DNA from: an uncultured Fibrobacter sp.
GTDB taxonomy: Bacteria; Fibrobacterota; Fibrobacteria; Fibrobacterales; Fibrobacteraceae
Direction of reading: 5' to 3'
NCBI GenBank assembly: GCA_934700345.1
Contig: CAKUXP010000002.1
Coordinates: forward strand, 1-64,000
Length of the DNA: 64,000 bases
Numbering within the stretch: the first letter of the stretch is position 1; each line of letters starts with the position of its first letter. A program made the translations under genes and the position numbers. This document shows, piece after piece, positions 26,785-35,608 of the stretch. Under the pieces are notes generated by a model. That model was not told the origin of the DNA. It saw only the letters and a list, made by a program, of their open reading frames with translations, and ran no database searches.

Positions 26785-27498
26785 ATGGCGGATGAAAACA
26801 TTGCGCAGCTTCTCAAGGGCGTCGATCTCTTTTCGGAACTTACGGAAGAGCAGCTTTCCCAGCTGGCTTCTCTTGTCATCGTAAACGAATTTGGGCGAGA
26901 CGAAACGATCATTCTGGAGAAGGACGAGTCGTCGAGTTCGCTGTTTCTAATTGCGGACGGAGAAGTCAAGGTCTATGTGACCGGGTCGGACGGGAAGGAG
27001 ACGATTCTCTCGCTTTTGTCCCGCGGGGATTCGTTCGGGGAAATGTCGCTCATCGATGGGGAGCCTCGGTCCGCTTCGGTAAAGGCCGTGTTGCCGACAA
27101 AGGTTCTCGTCATCCACCGGGAACATTTTCTGGAACTTTTGAGGACGACTCCGGAACTTGCCACGGGACTTCTCGTGCAGATGAGCCGTCGCCTGCGAAA
27201 CGCCAACCGCCAGATCGGATCGCTTGCGACGATGTCTGTCTATGGGCGTGTCGCCGGGACGATTCTCAGCCTGATGGAAGATCGCGGGGTTCGCATCCAC
27301 GGGCGCAGCGGTGAAATGGTGACTGTCATTCGCAACCGTCCGACGCAACAGCAGTTTGCGGAAATGTCGGGGACCACGCGCGAAACGGTTAGCCGGGTCT
27401 TTTCGACGCTTTCCCGGAGCGGAACCATCTCCCTGATGGGGAAGGATCTGGTAATTTCGGAAGAAAGCAGGCTGCACGAGATAAATTCAAAGGTCTAA
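26785..27498 (+). CDS. Crp/Fnr family transcription regulator
   Basis: 237-residue regulator with an N-terminal cyclic nucleotide-binding barrel (about residues 10-130) and a C-terminal Crp-type helix-turn-helix (PTQQQFAEMSGTTRETVSRV, around residue 190). The phosphate-binding cassette reads FGEMSLIDGEPRSASV, keeping the Glu, Arg and Ser that contact cyclic nucleotide in CRP, so it could bind cAMP or a relative. No Fnr-like cysteine cluster is seen. It stands at the head of the envelope gene run and is the obvious candidate for its regulator, though this is inference. Confidence 0.9.
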   Translation: MADENIAQLLKGVDLFSELTEEQLSQLASLVIVNEFGRDETIILEKDESSSSLFLIADGEVKVYVTGSDGKETILSLLSRGDSFGEMSLIDGEPRSASVKAVLPTKVLVIHREHFLELLRTTPELATGLLVQMSRRLRNANRQIGSLATMSVYGRVAGTILSLMEDRGVRIHGRSGEMVTVIRNRPTQQQFAEMSGTTRETVSRVFSTLSRSGTISLMGKDLVISEESRLHEINSKV

Positions 27499-27507
27499 GA
27501 GGACAAA

Positions 27508-28266
27508 ATGGACAAGGAATCTTTCATCCATCGGATTTTTTCGACGAAGCCTTGGATTTATGCGCTGTTCCTGCTTGCGCTCTTCCTTGTCCTTTGTGCA
27601 ATTGTCTTTAACAAGGTCGTGATGCCCGTTATCGCGAGGGAACATGTGACCGGTCGATCGGTTCCCGCCCTAGAAGGCCTCGACAGTGTCGCTGCGATAG
27701 CCCTTGCGGCGGATTCCGGCTTTGGTATCGTATTTTCCGAGGAACGGGAATACAGCAACACGTTTGACATTGGTCTGGTGATGCGGCAAAATCCGTCTGC
27801 GGGGTCTGTTTCAAAGCCCGGTCGCACGATTCGCCTGACGATTTCGGATGGGCTGCATCAGTTTACGGTTCCCGATCTTTTTGACAAGAACGGAGAAGAG
27901 GCCGCTCTGGCGATTCAAAATGCCGGGCTGAACGTCGGTCTGACTTTCCGGATGCCTCACCCCAACTTATCAAAGGGAAAGGTTGTGCGGACGAATCCTT
28001 CGGAAGGTTCCCTGGTGCACAAGGGCGATACGGTCGATGTGTTCCTCTCTTCCGGCCCGAAAGGAGAACTGTTAGAACTTCCCGACGTTGTCGGGCTGCG
28101 CCTGTCGGCGGCGACGGCGAACCTGCGGGCAGCGGGATTCCTCGTCGGAAAGACGGAACGGCGCAAGGTTTCGGGCGAATCCTCGGAAAAGGTCCTTGCC
28201 CAGGAACCGTCGGCGGGAACGGCTCTTTCCGCCGGATCGAAAACCAACCTGGTCGTAGCGGAATAA
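27508..28266 (+). CDS. Membrane-anchored protein with three PASTA domains
   Basis: 252 residues: a cytoplasmic N terminus, one membrane helix (about 16-40, WIYALFLLALFLVLCAIVF) and three PASTA domains (about 48-112, 117-183 and 188-252), each with the family's GxxxxxA...G pattern and QNPSAG / TNPSEG / QEPSAG turns. PASTA domains usually bind peptidoglycan fragments and are attached to Ser/Thr kinases or PBPs; here neither is fused or nearby. The protein ends right at the third domain. It likely senses or binds cell wall in the periplasm. Confidence 0.88.
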   Translation: MDKESFIHRIFSTKPWIYALFLLALFLVLCAIVFNKVVMPVIAREHVTGRSVPALEGLDSVAAIALAADSGFGIVFSEEREYSNTFDIGLVMRQNPSAGSVSKPGRTIRLTISDGLHQFTVPDLFDKNGEEAALAIQNAGLNVGLTFRMPHPNLSKGKVVRTNPSEGSLVHKGDTVDVFLSSGPKGELLELPDVVGLRLSAATANLRAAGFLVGKTERRKVSGESSEKVLAQEPSAGTALSAGSKTNLVVAE

Positions 28267-28276
28267 GAGGCTTCCG

Positions 28277-30196
28277 ATGAATCGCTTGTGGACTGTCGCG
28301 CTTTTCCTGTTGTTTGCGGTTGTCGCCTGTTCTGGACCGAAACAGCTTTCCCGGGCGGAGAATCCGACTGAAAATATCAAATCCGTTGCGGTCGAAAAAT
28401 CGGAACCTGCAAAAATCGACAGCGCTCAACTGCTCCGGCTTGAAATTGCGCATAGTTCCTTTTTGCGGGCGATAGCTCTTGAACGGCATGGGGAATTCGG
28501 CATCGCGGAAGAGTTTATGCGGCACGCCTACGAGGCGGATCCGGAAAATCGCTATCTTGCGTTTTCCGTCCTGGAACTGATGGTGCGCCGTGGAGCCGGA
28601 ACTTCCGAAGAGGCGGTGAAGCTCGCGAATAGGGCAAAGTCTCTGAAGGGCAAGCGGACCAGCGGACAATATGCGCTTCTCGGTCGGATTTACAGCGAAA
28701 TGTCGAATCTTGACAGTGCGCTCCTTTATTACAGAAAGGCGGTCGAAGCTAGCGAACAGAACCTTCACGCAGCTTACGAGTATTCCCTGCTTTTGGAGAT
28801 TTCTCGCGATACGAAGGAACTGATTCGCATCTATGGGCTTCTCTTGCCGCAAATCGGCTACCCGCAGGCGATGCTCGAACGGCAGATTTCCCTTTTGGCG
28901 GAAACGAAAAACGACTCGGCGATGGCCGATCTCTTCGGAGCTATCTATGAAGTGCGCGGCGACCGGGCGTTTTTAGAAAACCGGATTCGTCTTCTATTCG
29001 GTATGAAACGCTTTGAAGAGGCGCTTCGCTCGACGGAAGAGTTTCGGGCGGATTCCGCCTTTACCGACGATTCGCTTTCCGTGGCGTTCTTGACCGCGGC
29101 TTATATCGGTCTCGGGCAGGATTCGGTTGCGATGGATTCGCTTGGGGCGATTTACAGGCGAAACCCGAGCCACGGCAACGTGCTGATGAATCTTGCGCTG
29201 ATGGAAACGAAGCTCGGGAGAAAGGACCAGGCGAAAATCCACTGGGAGCGTCTCGCCGGAACGGATCGGTATGCGGCGTCCGCCTTGGGAATGCTGAGCG
29301 TAATGGCGCTTGACGACGGCGATTCGGCTAAGTCCCTGGATTATCTGGAGCGCGCATACGACCGCGAACCGATTGCATACCGGAACAATCTGCTGGTCCG
29401 CTACGCAAATGTGAAAGATTATCCGAAGGCCTATCGGGTCTTGGACGAGGCTCTGAAGCCGGATGCCCGGCTAGATACGGTTCGCCAAAAAATCCAGGCT
29501 TCGGGAAACCTTGAAGAACTGCGAAAGTTTGACGCGGCGACGACGCTCGCCTTGGCAAACATCCATTTTGAATATGGAACCTTCTTGCAGATGAACGCGG
29601 AAATGCTTGAAGCTGTCCCGACGTCCATGCAGAAAAAAGATTCGGCGAAGGCTTTACGCGAAAAGGCTTGCGGGCATTACCTGGAAGCTGCCCGTATCGG
29701 CGGGGAGACGCAAAACCTGCTCTTTGCGTATGGATCGAACCTCCTTTCGCTCGGAAAGGTCGATTCCGCGATAACCGTTTTTCGGAAAATTTTTGAAAAC
29801 TTCCCGATGGACGCGATGTCGAAAAATCATTTGGGATATACGCTTGTCGATTTAAACCGGAACGCGGAGGAACTCAAGTGGGGAATTTCCCTGATCGACG
29901 AGGCGCTCGCGCTAAATCCGAACGAAGTCGCCTACAAGGATTCCAAAGGCTGGGCGTTATACCGCGAAGGGAAATACCGCGAAGCCTTGGCCATCATGGA
30001 AGATGTTGAAGCGCAACAGGATTCTTTTCCCGAAATGTTCTTGCGCGATACGTCGATCTTTGCGCATCTCGCCGCGATATGCCAGGCGCTTTCGCTGAAA
30101 GACCGCGCCGTCGGATATTACGAAAAGGTCCTGTCGATCGATCCGCAGAACGAAAACGCGAAACGCCAGATCGAAATTTTGAAAAAAGAGGAATAG
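28277..30196 (+). CDS. TPR-repeat lipoprotein
   Basis: 639-residue lipoprotein with a signal peptide ending in the lipobox VVAC (C18). Most of the rest consists of tetratricopeptide-type helical pairs, recognised by recurring patterns such as LARIYSEMSNLDSALLYYRKA-like units; the clearest repeats are near residues 130-160, 480-560 and 590-630. It probably works as a scaffold at the inner face of the outer membrane. It follows the PASTA gene by ten bases and precedes the LolB-like gene by thirteen. Confidence 0.85.
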   Translation: MNRLWTVALFLLFAVVACSGPKQLSRAENPTENIKSVAVEKSEPAKIDSAQLLRLEIAHSSFLRAIALERHGEFGIAEEFMRHAYEADPENRYLAFSVLELMVRRGAGTSEEAVKLANRAKSLKGKRTSGQYALLGRIYSEMSNLDSALLYYRKAVEASEQNLHAAYEYSLLLEISRDTKELIRIYGLLLPQIGYPQAMLERQISLLAETKNDSAMADLFGAIYEVRGDRAFLENRIRLLFGMKRFEEALRSTEEFRADSAFTDDSLSVAFLTAAYIGLGQDSVAMDSLGAIYRRNPSHGNVLMNLALMETKLGRKDQAKIHWERLAGTDRYAASALGMLSVMALDDGDSAKSLDYLERAYDREPIAYRNNLLVRYANVKDYPKAYRVLDEALKPDARLDTVRQKIQASGNLEELRKFDAATTLALANIHFEYGTFLQMNAEMLEAVPTSMQKKDSAKALREKACGHYLEAARIGGETQNLLFAYGSNLLSLGKVDSAITVFRKIFENFPMDAMSKNHLGYTLVDLNRNAEELKWGISLIDEALALNPNEVAYKDSKGWALYREGKYREALAIMEDVEAQQDSFPEMFLRDTSIFAHLAAICQALSLKDRAVGYYEKVLSIDPQNENAKRQIEILKKEE

Positions 30197-30209
30197 TTTC
30201 AGGGTGGAA

Positions 30210-30908
30210 ATGCTTTATCGGCGAAACCGGAAGTTCCTGGAAAAGCGCTTTGCTTTATTGGGGGCGCTTGCGCTTTCGATCGTTTGTCTAGCCGGGTGCG
30301 GTCCGCGACTGGTGAAAGGTCCGGCGGAATCTTCAAGCGGGTTTGTCCCGGACAGCCTCAAGGCAAAATTTTCGCTCGAAATCCTCGATTCGTCAGAAGG
30401 TTCGCACCGGCTTTCGGGTGTACTGTTCGCGGTTCCCTACCAGCGGTATCGCCTGGAATTTTCCGGTCCGCTCGGAATTGGTGTGGCGTCGCTTTTGTGG
30501 AAAGATGGCGAATGGACGCTTCTTCTTTCGCAGCAGAAAGCGTTTGTCGAGGGAAAAGGTTACTTGGTCGGCGGCTATGCGGGAATCCCGCTGTTCGACA
30601 TTCACCAGGTCGCTTCGCTTTTCTGGGGGGGCGCAGAGGCGGGCGCTGCCGGCAAGAACGCTTTGGGAATCCCTTTCACGGTCAAGAAAAATCCGGATGG
30701 TCGTACCGCGGAACTTCGACAGGGTTCGGAACGCCTGGAATTTTTGGACTATGCGGAATTCGGCATCGGAATCCTGCCATCGGAAATTCGGGCCTATCGG
30801 AACGAAAGGAACGCGATGAACGTCCGGGTGAAAAGCGTTCGCGCCGATGCTTCGTGGAGTGACGGAACATGGCGCTTGACGGTTCCCAAAAGTTTTGAAC
30901 GCCTTTGA
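30210..30908 (+). CDS. LolB-like outer-membrane lipoprotein
   Basis: 232-residue lipoprotein with lipobox LAGC (C30). The mature part shows a LolB/LolA-like beta pattern: HRLSGVLFAVPYQRYRLEF, then GPLGIGVASLLWKDGEW. LolB receives lipoproteins from LolA and inserts them in the outer membrane. The similarity is in pattern only and I cannot confirm it. I chose the ATG at 30210 because AGGGTGG stands just upstream; a GTG at 30204 would sit inside that site. Confidence 0.6.
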   Translation: MLYRRNRKFLEKRFALLGALALSIVCLAGCGPRLVKGPAESSSGFVPDSLKAKFSLEILDSSEGSHRLSGVLFAVPYQRYRLEFSGPLGIGVASLLWKDGEWTLLLSQQKAFVEGKGYLVGGYAGIPLFDIHQVASLFWGGAEAGAAGKNALGIPFTVKKNPDGRTAELRQGSERLEFLDYAEFGIGILPSEIRAYRNERNAMNVRVKSVRADASWSDGTWRLTVPKSFERL

Positions 30909-30925
30909 TTTTGTAATTTTTGACC

Positions 30926-33900
30926 ATGAGACGACTTTTTATTTTTGCCCTGCTCGTTGTTTGCGGCGCGGCTTCGGCTGTCGATACGCTCGAAATTTTT
31001 GCGTTGCGCGTCCAGTTCAAGCAGGAGGCGCCGGATAATTCCCTGACGACAGGAACGGGCCGTTTTGATTCCGACAGCGATACGGCGAGCGCGAATTACA
31101 GTCTTGATCCTAGCGGGCATCGGGCGAGCGCCGCTTACTGGCAAAAGCATTTTGATTTCGCTAACGCTTATTACAGGTCGGTGAGCGGCGGAAACCTGGT
31201 AATCGTTTCCCGGATTTTTCCGAGCGGGGAGCCTTACACGCTAGACCATTACATCATCGACTACAACCGTACCGCGAAACGGAAAGGCGAAAAGACGGCG
31301 GAGTTTGACGAAGCGCGGAGTCGCGACTACATGAACTTTGTCTGGGACGCGGTGACGGCTGCGAACCAGCCGAGCGATACGCTAGACAATCCGTTCAAGG
31401 TGCCTCAGCCGAAATCCCCGAACAGGAAGCGCGCCTATATGATTATCCACGCGGGAGCGAGCCGTCTTCTCGATGGCGGAAGCATGGGAACGAAAAATGC
31501 GAATACGCCCGGCGACTTTATGGACGTCTATGTCGTACGCGACTACTGGGCCTATCTGGATTCCGCCGATACGACTAGGAAGGTTGCCGGAGACTTGAAC
31601 GGAATGGTCTTGCCGGGATCGACTCTCGATACGCTGCGGACGATTATGGTGACTAGCGAAACGGCTTCGCAGGACGGTCTAAACTGGGGAATCAACGGAA
31701 TTCTGGTGAACCAGATCGGGCGCGAACTGGGAATGCCGAATACTTACGATGTCGTCAAGGGAATATCCCGCCTGGGATATTTTGACGTAATGGATTTTGC
31801 CGGTTATAATGCGGGAAACGGCTTTTTTCCGGTGCTTCCTTCGGCGTGGGTGCGGGCCTATATGGGCTGGGCGAAAGTGGAAACGGTCTATCCGCCGAAA
31901 TCGGGAAAACTTTCCCGGGAACTTTTCGCCGCGGGGTCGGGGAAGGGTGCGGAAATCCTGAAAGTTCCCCTGTCGTCGAATGAATATCTTTTGATTGAAA
32001 ACCGCGAGCGATCCGCAGGCGATTCGGCAAAAATCGCGGTATCGTATGTTCCCGCTTCGGATGTCGCCGCCGACAGGGATTACGAAATCCTCACCAAGGT
32101 CTATCCGGTCGATAGCCTTTTTGTCGCCTTTGAAGACAGCCTCTGCGATTCGGTCGGAAAATGCAAGAAGAACAAACATAAGCTGGGCGGAGTTATTGTC
32201 GATGTTTCCTCGTTTGACGCGGGACTTCCTTCGAGCGGTGTCGCTGTCTGGAAGGTTAACGACTGGTATTTGCGCGAAGCGCTTCCCTATGGCGTAACGA
32301 ATTTCTGGGGCGGAGATACGGTTCGCGACCACCAGTTCGGAATCATGCTTTCGGAAGCGGACGGAATTCTTTCGATTGGAAAAACGTTCAAGAATTCCCT
32401 GGGCGAAGACGCTTACGATTACGGTTCCGGCGCGGACTTGATTCCTCACTTGCGCAAGGGGAAAAACTCGCCGAAGGATACGGTCTTTTCGATCGAGGCT
32501 TCGGGTTACGGCAACACGGCGACGACGTCGGGCGGTTACACGGGTGTTTCCGTTTCGGCAAAAAGGGCGAAAAACGCGCACGTGGAAAAGACTTCGAATT
32601 CCTTTATGGGCGACAGTGTCCTGAACTTTGCGGCTCCGTCGATTCCCGTTTCGATTTCGTGGACGGACCTTTCGCTTTCCGGAGCGAAGTTTCCGAAAAA
32701 TGTCGGTTTGGACGCCGCCTTGCGCGGAGCGGTCGCTCTGGATTATCCGGCAGGAATGTCGGTCGGAGAAGGTGAAAAGCTAATTGTCTTTGGCGCTGCG
32801 GACGGGACACTCCAGGTGATGGATGCCCGTGGCGATTCTCTTTCTGAACGCGATTCGACGCTTGAACGGAAAACGCTCTCTAGGGAAAGCACGGTGGAGA
32901 AGGTGCCTATCTATCGGCTGGGAAGTTCTTACGGACCGCTTCTCGGTCTCGCCGCTTCGAACGATACGGTCTTTAGCCTGCACCGAGGAAAGGGCCTTGC
33001 CCGGACAGTCCTGCTTTCGGATATCGACCAGATCCGGTTTGAACGCAAGCTCGCTCCGCTTTCGTCCGCGGCTTTGGGCCCGATGGTCGTAAACGGCTTT
33101 GTCTTTGTCGCGGACAGCGGCTCGCTTTATCGCTACCCGACGTCGGATTTTTCCAAGCGGGAAGCTTTCCCCCTGCCCGAAAACTTCGTTCCGCACGATA
33201 TGGCGCTATGCCCTGCGAATGAATCGAACAACATTGCGCTTGTCGGGAAAAATGCGGAAATTGCGCTTTTCAAGGAAGCGGACGGCCTGGTGCGGAAACT
33301 GCCCGCTCCGAAAATCCAGAAGGGGCTTGTTCCTGTCGGAAAGCAGACGTTCCGCGTGGCGTGCTCGGATTTTGACCGCGACGGAAATTCGGAAATGTTC
33401 CTCCTTGGAAGTCGCGGCTATGCAGCGATGGTCCGGGCGAACGATTCGGCGTCGGTCGTCTTTTCTCCGCGAAACTTTAAACGCGGCGGCGACGGCAGCG
33501 TGGATTTTTACGACGAAACTTCGCCGATTGCCGTAGGAGATGTAAACGGCGACGGCTACCCGGATGCGGTATTTCTCGGATACAATCTCGTGTACGCGGT
33601 GGACCGTTCGGGCGTCGTCATCCCGGGCTTCCCGGCGACCGTTACAAAAAATTTGCCGGAATACGCTTTCCTTTCGGAACCGTTGCTCGTCGATGTGACG
33701 GGCGACAGCCTGCCCGAAATACTCGTGGGAACGAACGGCGGACTTCTGATGGCATTCCAGTCGAACGGAAAGCAGATCGCGAAGGGATTCCCGCTTTCCG
33801 CCGGATCGTTCGAATATGGCGAAACGGTCTCGCCGATGTCGTTCTTCGTCTCCAAGACGATTGACTCGCTTTCGGGCTTGCAGGTCTATGCGTTCCAGCG

Positions 33901-34330
33901 CTCTTCGGTTTCGGGTTTCCGCCTTCCGAAATCTTCGATGGCGGCTAGATCGCGCTCCTGGAACGTTCCGGGTTCGGACAACGGTCGGACGGGATTCTTT
34001 GATGCGTCTCGCCTTTCGGAACCGTCTGTGTCGGATTCCACTGAAAGCATCGACGAGTTTTTTGTCTATCCGAATCCGGTTCGCGGCGGAATGGCGAATG
34101 TCCGCTACACGCTCGGGATGAACGCCAAGTCGGTGATTGTCGAATTCTTTGACATCGCAGGGCTGTGTGTCTTTTCCAAGAAAATCGACGGAGCGAACAA
34201 GGGCAGAAACCAGCTTGACCATCTTGACATTTCGCGTCTCGGGAGCGACGTCTATACGGTGCGGCTCCGCGTGAAATTTGACTCCGGGAAGAAAAAACAG
34301 AAATTCTATCGCGTCGGAGTAATTCGATGA
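30926..34330 (+). CDS. Secreted M6-like peptidase homologue, active site lost, with VCBS-like repeats and T9SS-type tail
   Basis: 1134-residue surface or secreted protein. A signal peptide (to about residue 18, cut after ASA) precedes an M6-like metalloprotease region. The spot where M6 enzymes have HExxH followed by GLPDxYD reads NQIGRELGMPNTYD (residues 262-275), so both zinc histidines and the catalytic Glu are replaced; downstream YFDVMDFAGYN and LPSAWVRAYMGW still match the family. Later come FG-GAP/VCBS-like loops (DFDRDGNSE, DVNGDGYPD, DVTGDSLPE, about residues 810-945), and a C-terminal sorting-type domain beginning FFVYPNPVRGG. The ATG at 30926 was chosen over TTG 30920. It overlaps the next gene by four bases. 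Confidence 0.75.
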   Translation: MRRLFIFALLVVCGAASAVDTLEIFALRVQFKQEAPDNSLTTGTGRFDSDSDTASANYSLDPSGHRASAAYWQKHFDFANAYYRSVSGGNLVIVSRIFPSGEPYTLDHYIIDYNRTAKRKGEKTAEFDEARSRDYMNFVWDAVTAANQPSDTLDNPFKVPQPKSPNRKRAYMIIHAGASRLLDGGSMGTKNANTPGDFMDVYVVRDYWAYLDSADTTRKVAGDLNGMVLPGSTLDTLRTIMVTSETASQDGLNWGINGILVNQIGRELGMPNTYDVVKGISRLGYFDVMDFAGYNAGNGFFPVLPSAWVRAYMGWAKVETVYPPKSGKLSRELFAAGSGKGAEILKVPLSSNEYLLIENRERSAGDSAKIAVSYVPASDVAADRDYEILTKVYPVDSLFVAFEDSLCDSVGKCKKNKHKLGGVIVDVSSFDAGLPSSGVAVWKVNDWYLREALPYGVTNFWGGDTVRDHQFGIMLSEADGILSIGKTFKNSLGEDAYDYGSGADLIPHLRKGKNSPKDTVFSIEASGYGNTATTSGGYTGVSVSAKRAKNAHVEKTSNSFMGDSVLNFAAPSIPVSISWTDLSLSGAKFPKNVGLDAALRGAVALDYPAGMSVGEGEKLIVFGAADGTLQVMDARGDSLSERDSTLERKTLSRESTVEKVPIYRLGSSYGPLLGLAASNDTVFSLHRGKGLARTVLLSDIDQIRFERKLAPLSSAALGPMVVNGFVFVADSGSLYRYPTSDFSKREAFPLPENFVPHDMALCPANESNNIALVGKNAEIALFKEADGLVRKLPAPKIQKGLVPVGKQTFRVACSDFDRDGNSEMFLLGSRGYAAMVRANDSASVVFSPRNFKRGGDGSVDFYDETSPIAVGDVNGDGYPDAVFLGYNLVYAVDRSGVVIPGFPATVTKNLPEYAFLSEPLLVDVTGDSLPEILVGTNGGLLMAFQSNGKQIAKGFPLSAGSFEYGETVSPMSFFVSKTIDSLSGLQVYAFQRSSVSGFRLPKSSMAARSRSWNVPGSDNGRTGFFDASRLSEPSVSDSTESIDEFFVYPNPVRGGMANVRYTLGMNAKSVIVEFFDIAGLCVFSKKIDGANKGRNQLDHLDISRLGSDVYTVRLRVKFDSGKKKQKFYRVGVIR

Positions 34331-35130
34331 AATCTGCGGATAAAGTTTTTCGCTTCGGATGGGGAATTGCCCTCGTTGTTTTTTTCGTCGCCTGTTCGAC
34401 GCCGACATCTTCGGAATCGGGCGGCATCGACTGTCCGAATTGCACGGTCAAGAAAAGTTCCACGTCTGCGGAAAGGGCTTCTTCGTCGAGCGGTGGGGGA
34501 ATTTCTTCGTCCGCGGATTCGTCGCTTGCTCTTTCCGTAACTTGGGTCAATGTCGGCGGATTTTCGATTTCCCAGACGGAAATCATGCAGTCGGATTACC
34601 GAAAACTGATGGGGACGCTTCCTCGGCAGATGGCGAAGGCGACGGGAGATTCCTTTCCGGTAGCGAACGTTTCCTTTTACGAGGCGATTCTCTTTGCAAA
34701 TGAGCTATCCAAGTCCATCGGATTCGATACCGCCTATTCCTATGAATCCCGCGGTGCGGGCGACAGGCTCGAAAACCTGAAAACGGACGATTCCGTCAAG
34801 GCGGTCCGCTTGCCAAACGGCTCCGAATGGGAGTATGCGTATCGGGCGGGAACTTCTAGCGCTTATTACTGGGGAACCGCAGTCGCCTCCGATTATGCCG
34901 TCTATAACAATCTGTTCGACAGCTACCAGAAGGTTGCCCGGAAGCTTTCGAACGCATGGAATCTTTACGATATGGCGGGCAATGTCGCCGAGTGGACTTC
35001 GGACACGACGCTTCGCGGTGGAGACTGGACGTCGGTCGCGAAGGAACTCGCCGCCAGGGAATCGAAAAAGAAAATGCCGGACTTTGCGTCAAACGGGAGC
35101 GGAATCCGCGTCATCCTTTCTGGAGAATAA
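34327..35130 (+). CDS. Lipoprotein with formylglycine-generating enzyme (SUMF1)-like domain
   Basis: 267 residues: lipobox FVAC (C23), a Ser-rich linker (about 42-68), then an FGE/SUMF1-fold domain: FSISQTEIMQSDYRKLMG, PVANVSFYEAILFANELS, RLPNGSEWEYAYRAGT, WNLYDMAGNVAEW and a final LRGGDW. The active-site cysteine pair of true FGE enzymes is not seen, so it is probably a binding module and not a sulfatase activator. Lipoproteins with this fold and Ser linkers are common in Fibrobacter. ATGA overlap with the preceding surface-protein gene suggests the two products act together. Confidence 0.85.
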   Translation: MKSADKVFRFGWGIALVVFFVACSTPTSSESGGIDCPNCTVKKSSTSAERASSSSGGGISSSADSSLALSVTWVNVGGFSISQTEIMQSDYRKLMGTLPRQMAKATGDSFPVANVSFYEAILFANELSKSIGFDTAYSYESRGAGDRLENLKTDDSVKAVRLPNGSEWEYAYRAGTSSAYYWGTAVASDYAVYNNLFDSYQKVARKLSNAWNLYDMAGNVAEWTSDTTLRGGDWTSVAKELAARESKKKMPDFASNGSGIRVILSGE

Positions 35131-35131
35131 A

Positions 35132-35608
35132 ATGAATGTAAAATTTTCGCCATGGAAATGCCTTTGCCTCTTTCTTGCATTTTTCGTGTTCGCTTGTACG
35201 CAAAGCGAGGAACAGAAAAAATCGGACAAGATTGAAACGGACCTGAAAAATCTGCCAAAGCTCGCCCCGATAAAAATTCCGGAAGGCGTTGCCGGGCTTT
35301 ATATTGGAACGCTTCCATGCGACGAATGCGATACCCGCCGAATTCGGATGGAGCTAGATTCGAGCGGCAGGGCGCAAATCGAGGAAATTCTCTTCTCTGC
35401 GAAACCGGACACGTTGAAAAGCTCCGCAACATTCAAGGACAGCGCAGACTATGTTCTGGTTCGCTTCGATGACGGTAAGCGCTTCATGAATTTCTTGAAG
35501 CGCAGCGGAACATCTCTCGAATATCTGAATATCGAAGGCAAGCCTTACGAAGATTCGGAGGGACCGTATCGCCTAATCCGCATTCTCAGGAAAAAATCGT
35601 CAATATGA
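35132..35608 (+). CDS. NlpE-like lipoprotein
   Basis: 158-residue lipoprotein with lipobox VFAC (C22). The mature part has GLYIGTLPCDEC with C63 and C66, matching the N-terminal NlpE domain, which in E. coli binds copper and reports surface and lipoprotein-trafficking stress to the Cpx system. No CpxAR-type genes are in the window. Its last four bases overlap the methyltransferase gene (ATGA). Confidence 0.78.
   Translation: MNVKFSPWKCLCLFLAFFVFACTQSEEQKKSDKIETDLKNLPKLAPIKIPEGVAGLYIGTLPCDECDTRRIRMELDSSGRAQIEEILFSAKPDTLKSSATFKDSADYVLVRFDDGKRFMNFLKRSGTSLEYLNIEGKPYEDSEGPYRLIRILRKKSSI

Noticed and set aside
33206..34408. A 400-codon minus-strand frame over the M6-like gene
   Set aside because: Very Arg-rich with no domain; the plus-strand frame has signal peptide, domains and a coupled neighbour.
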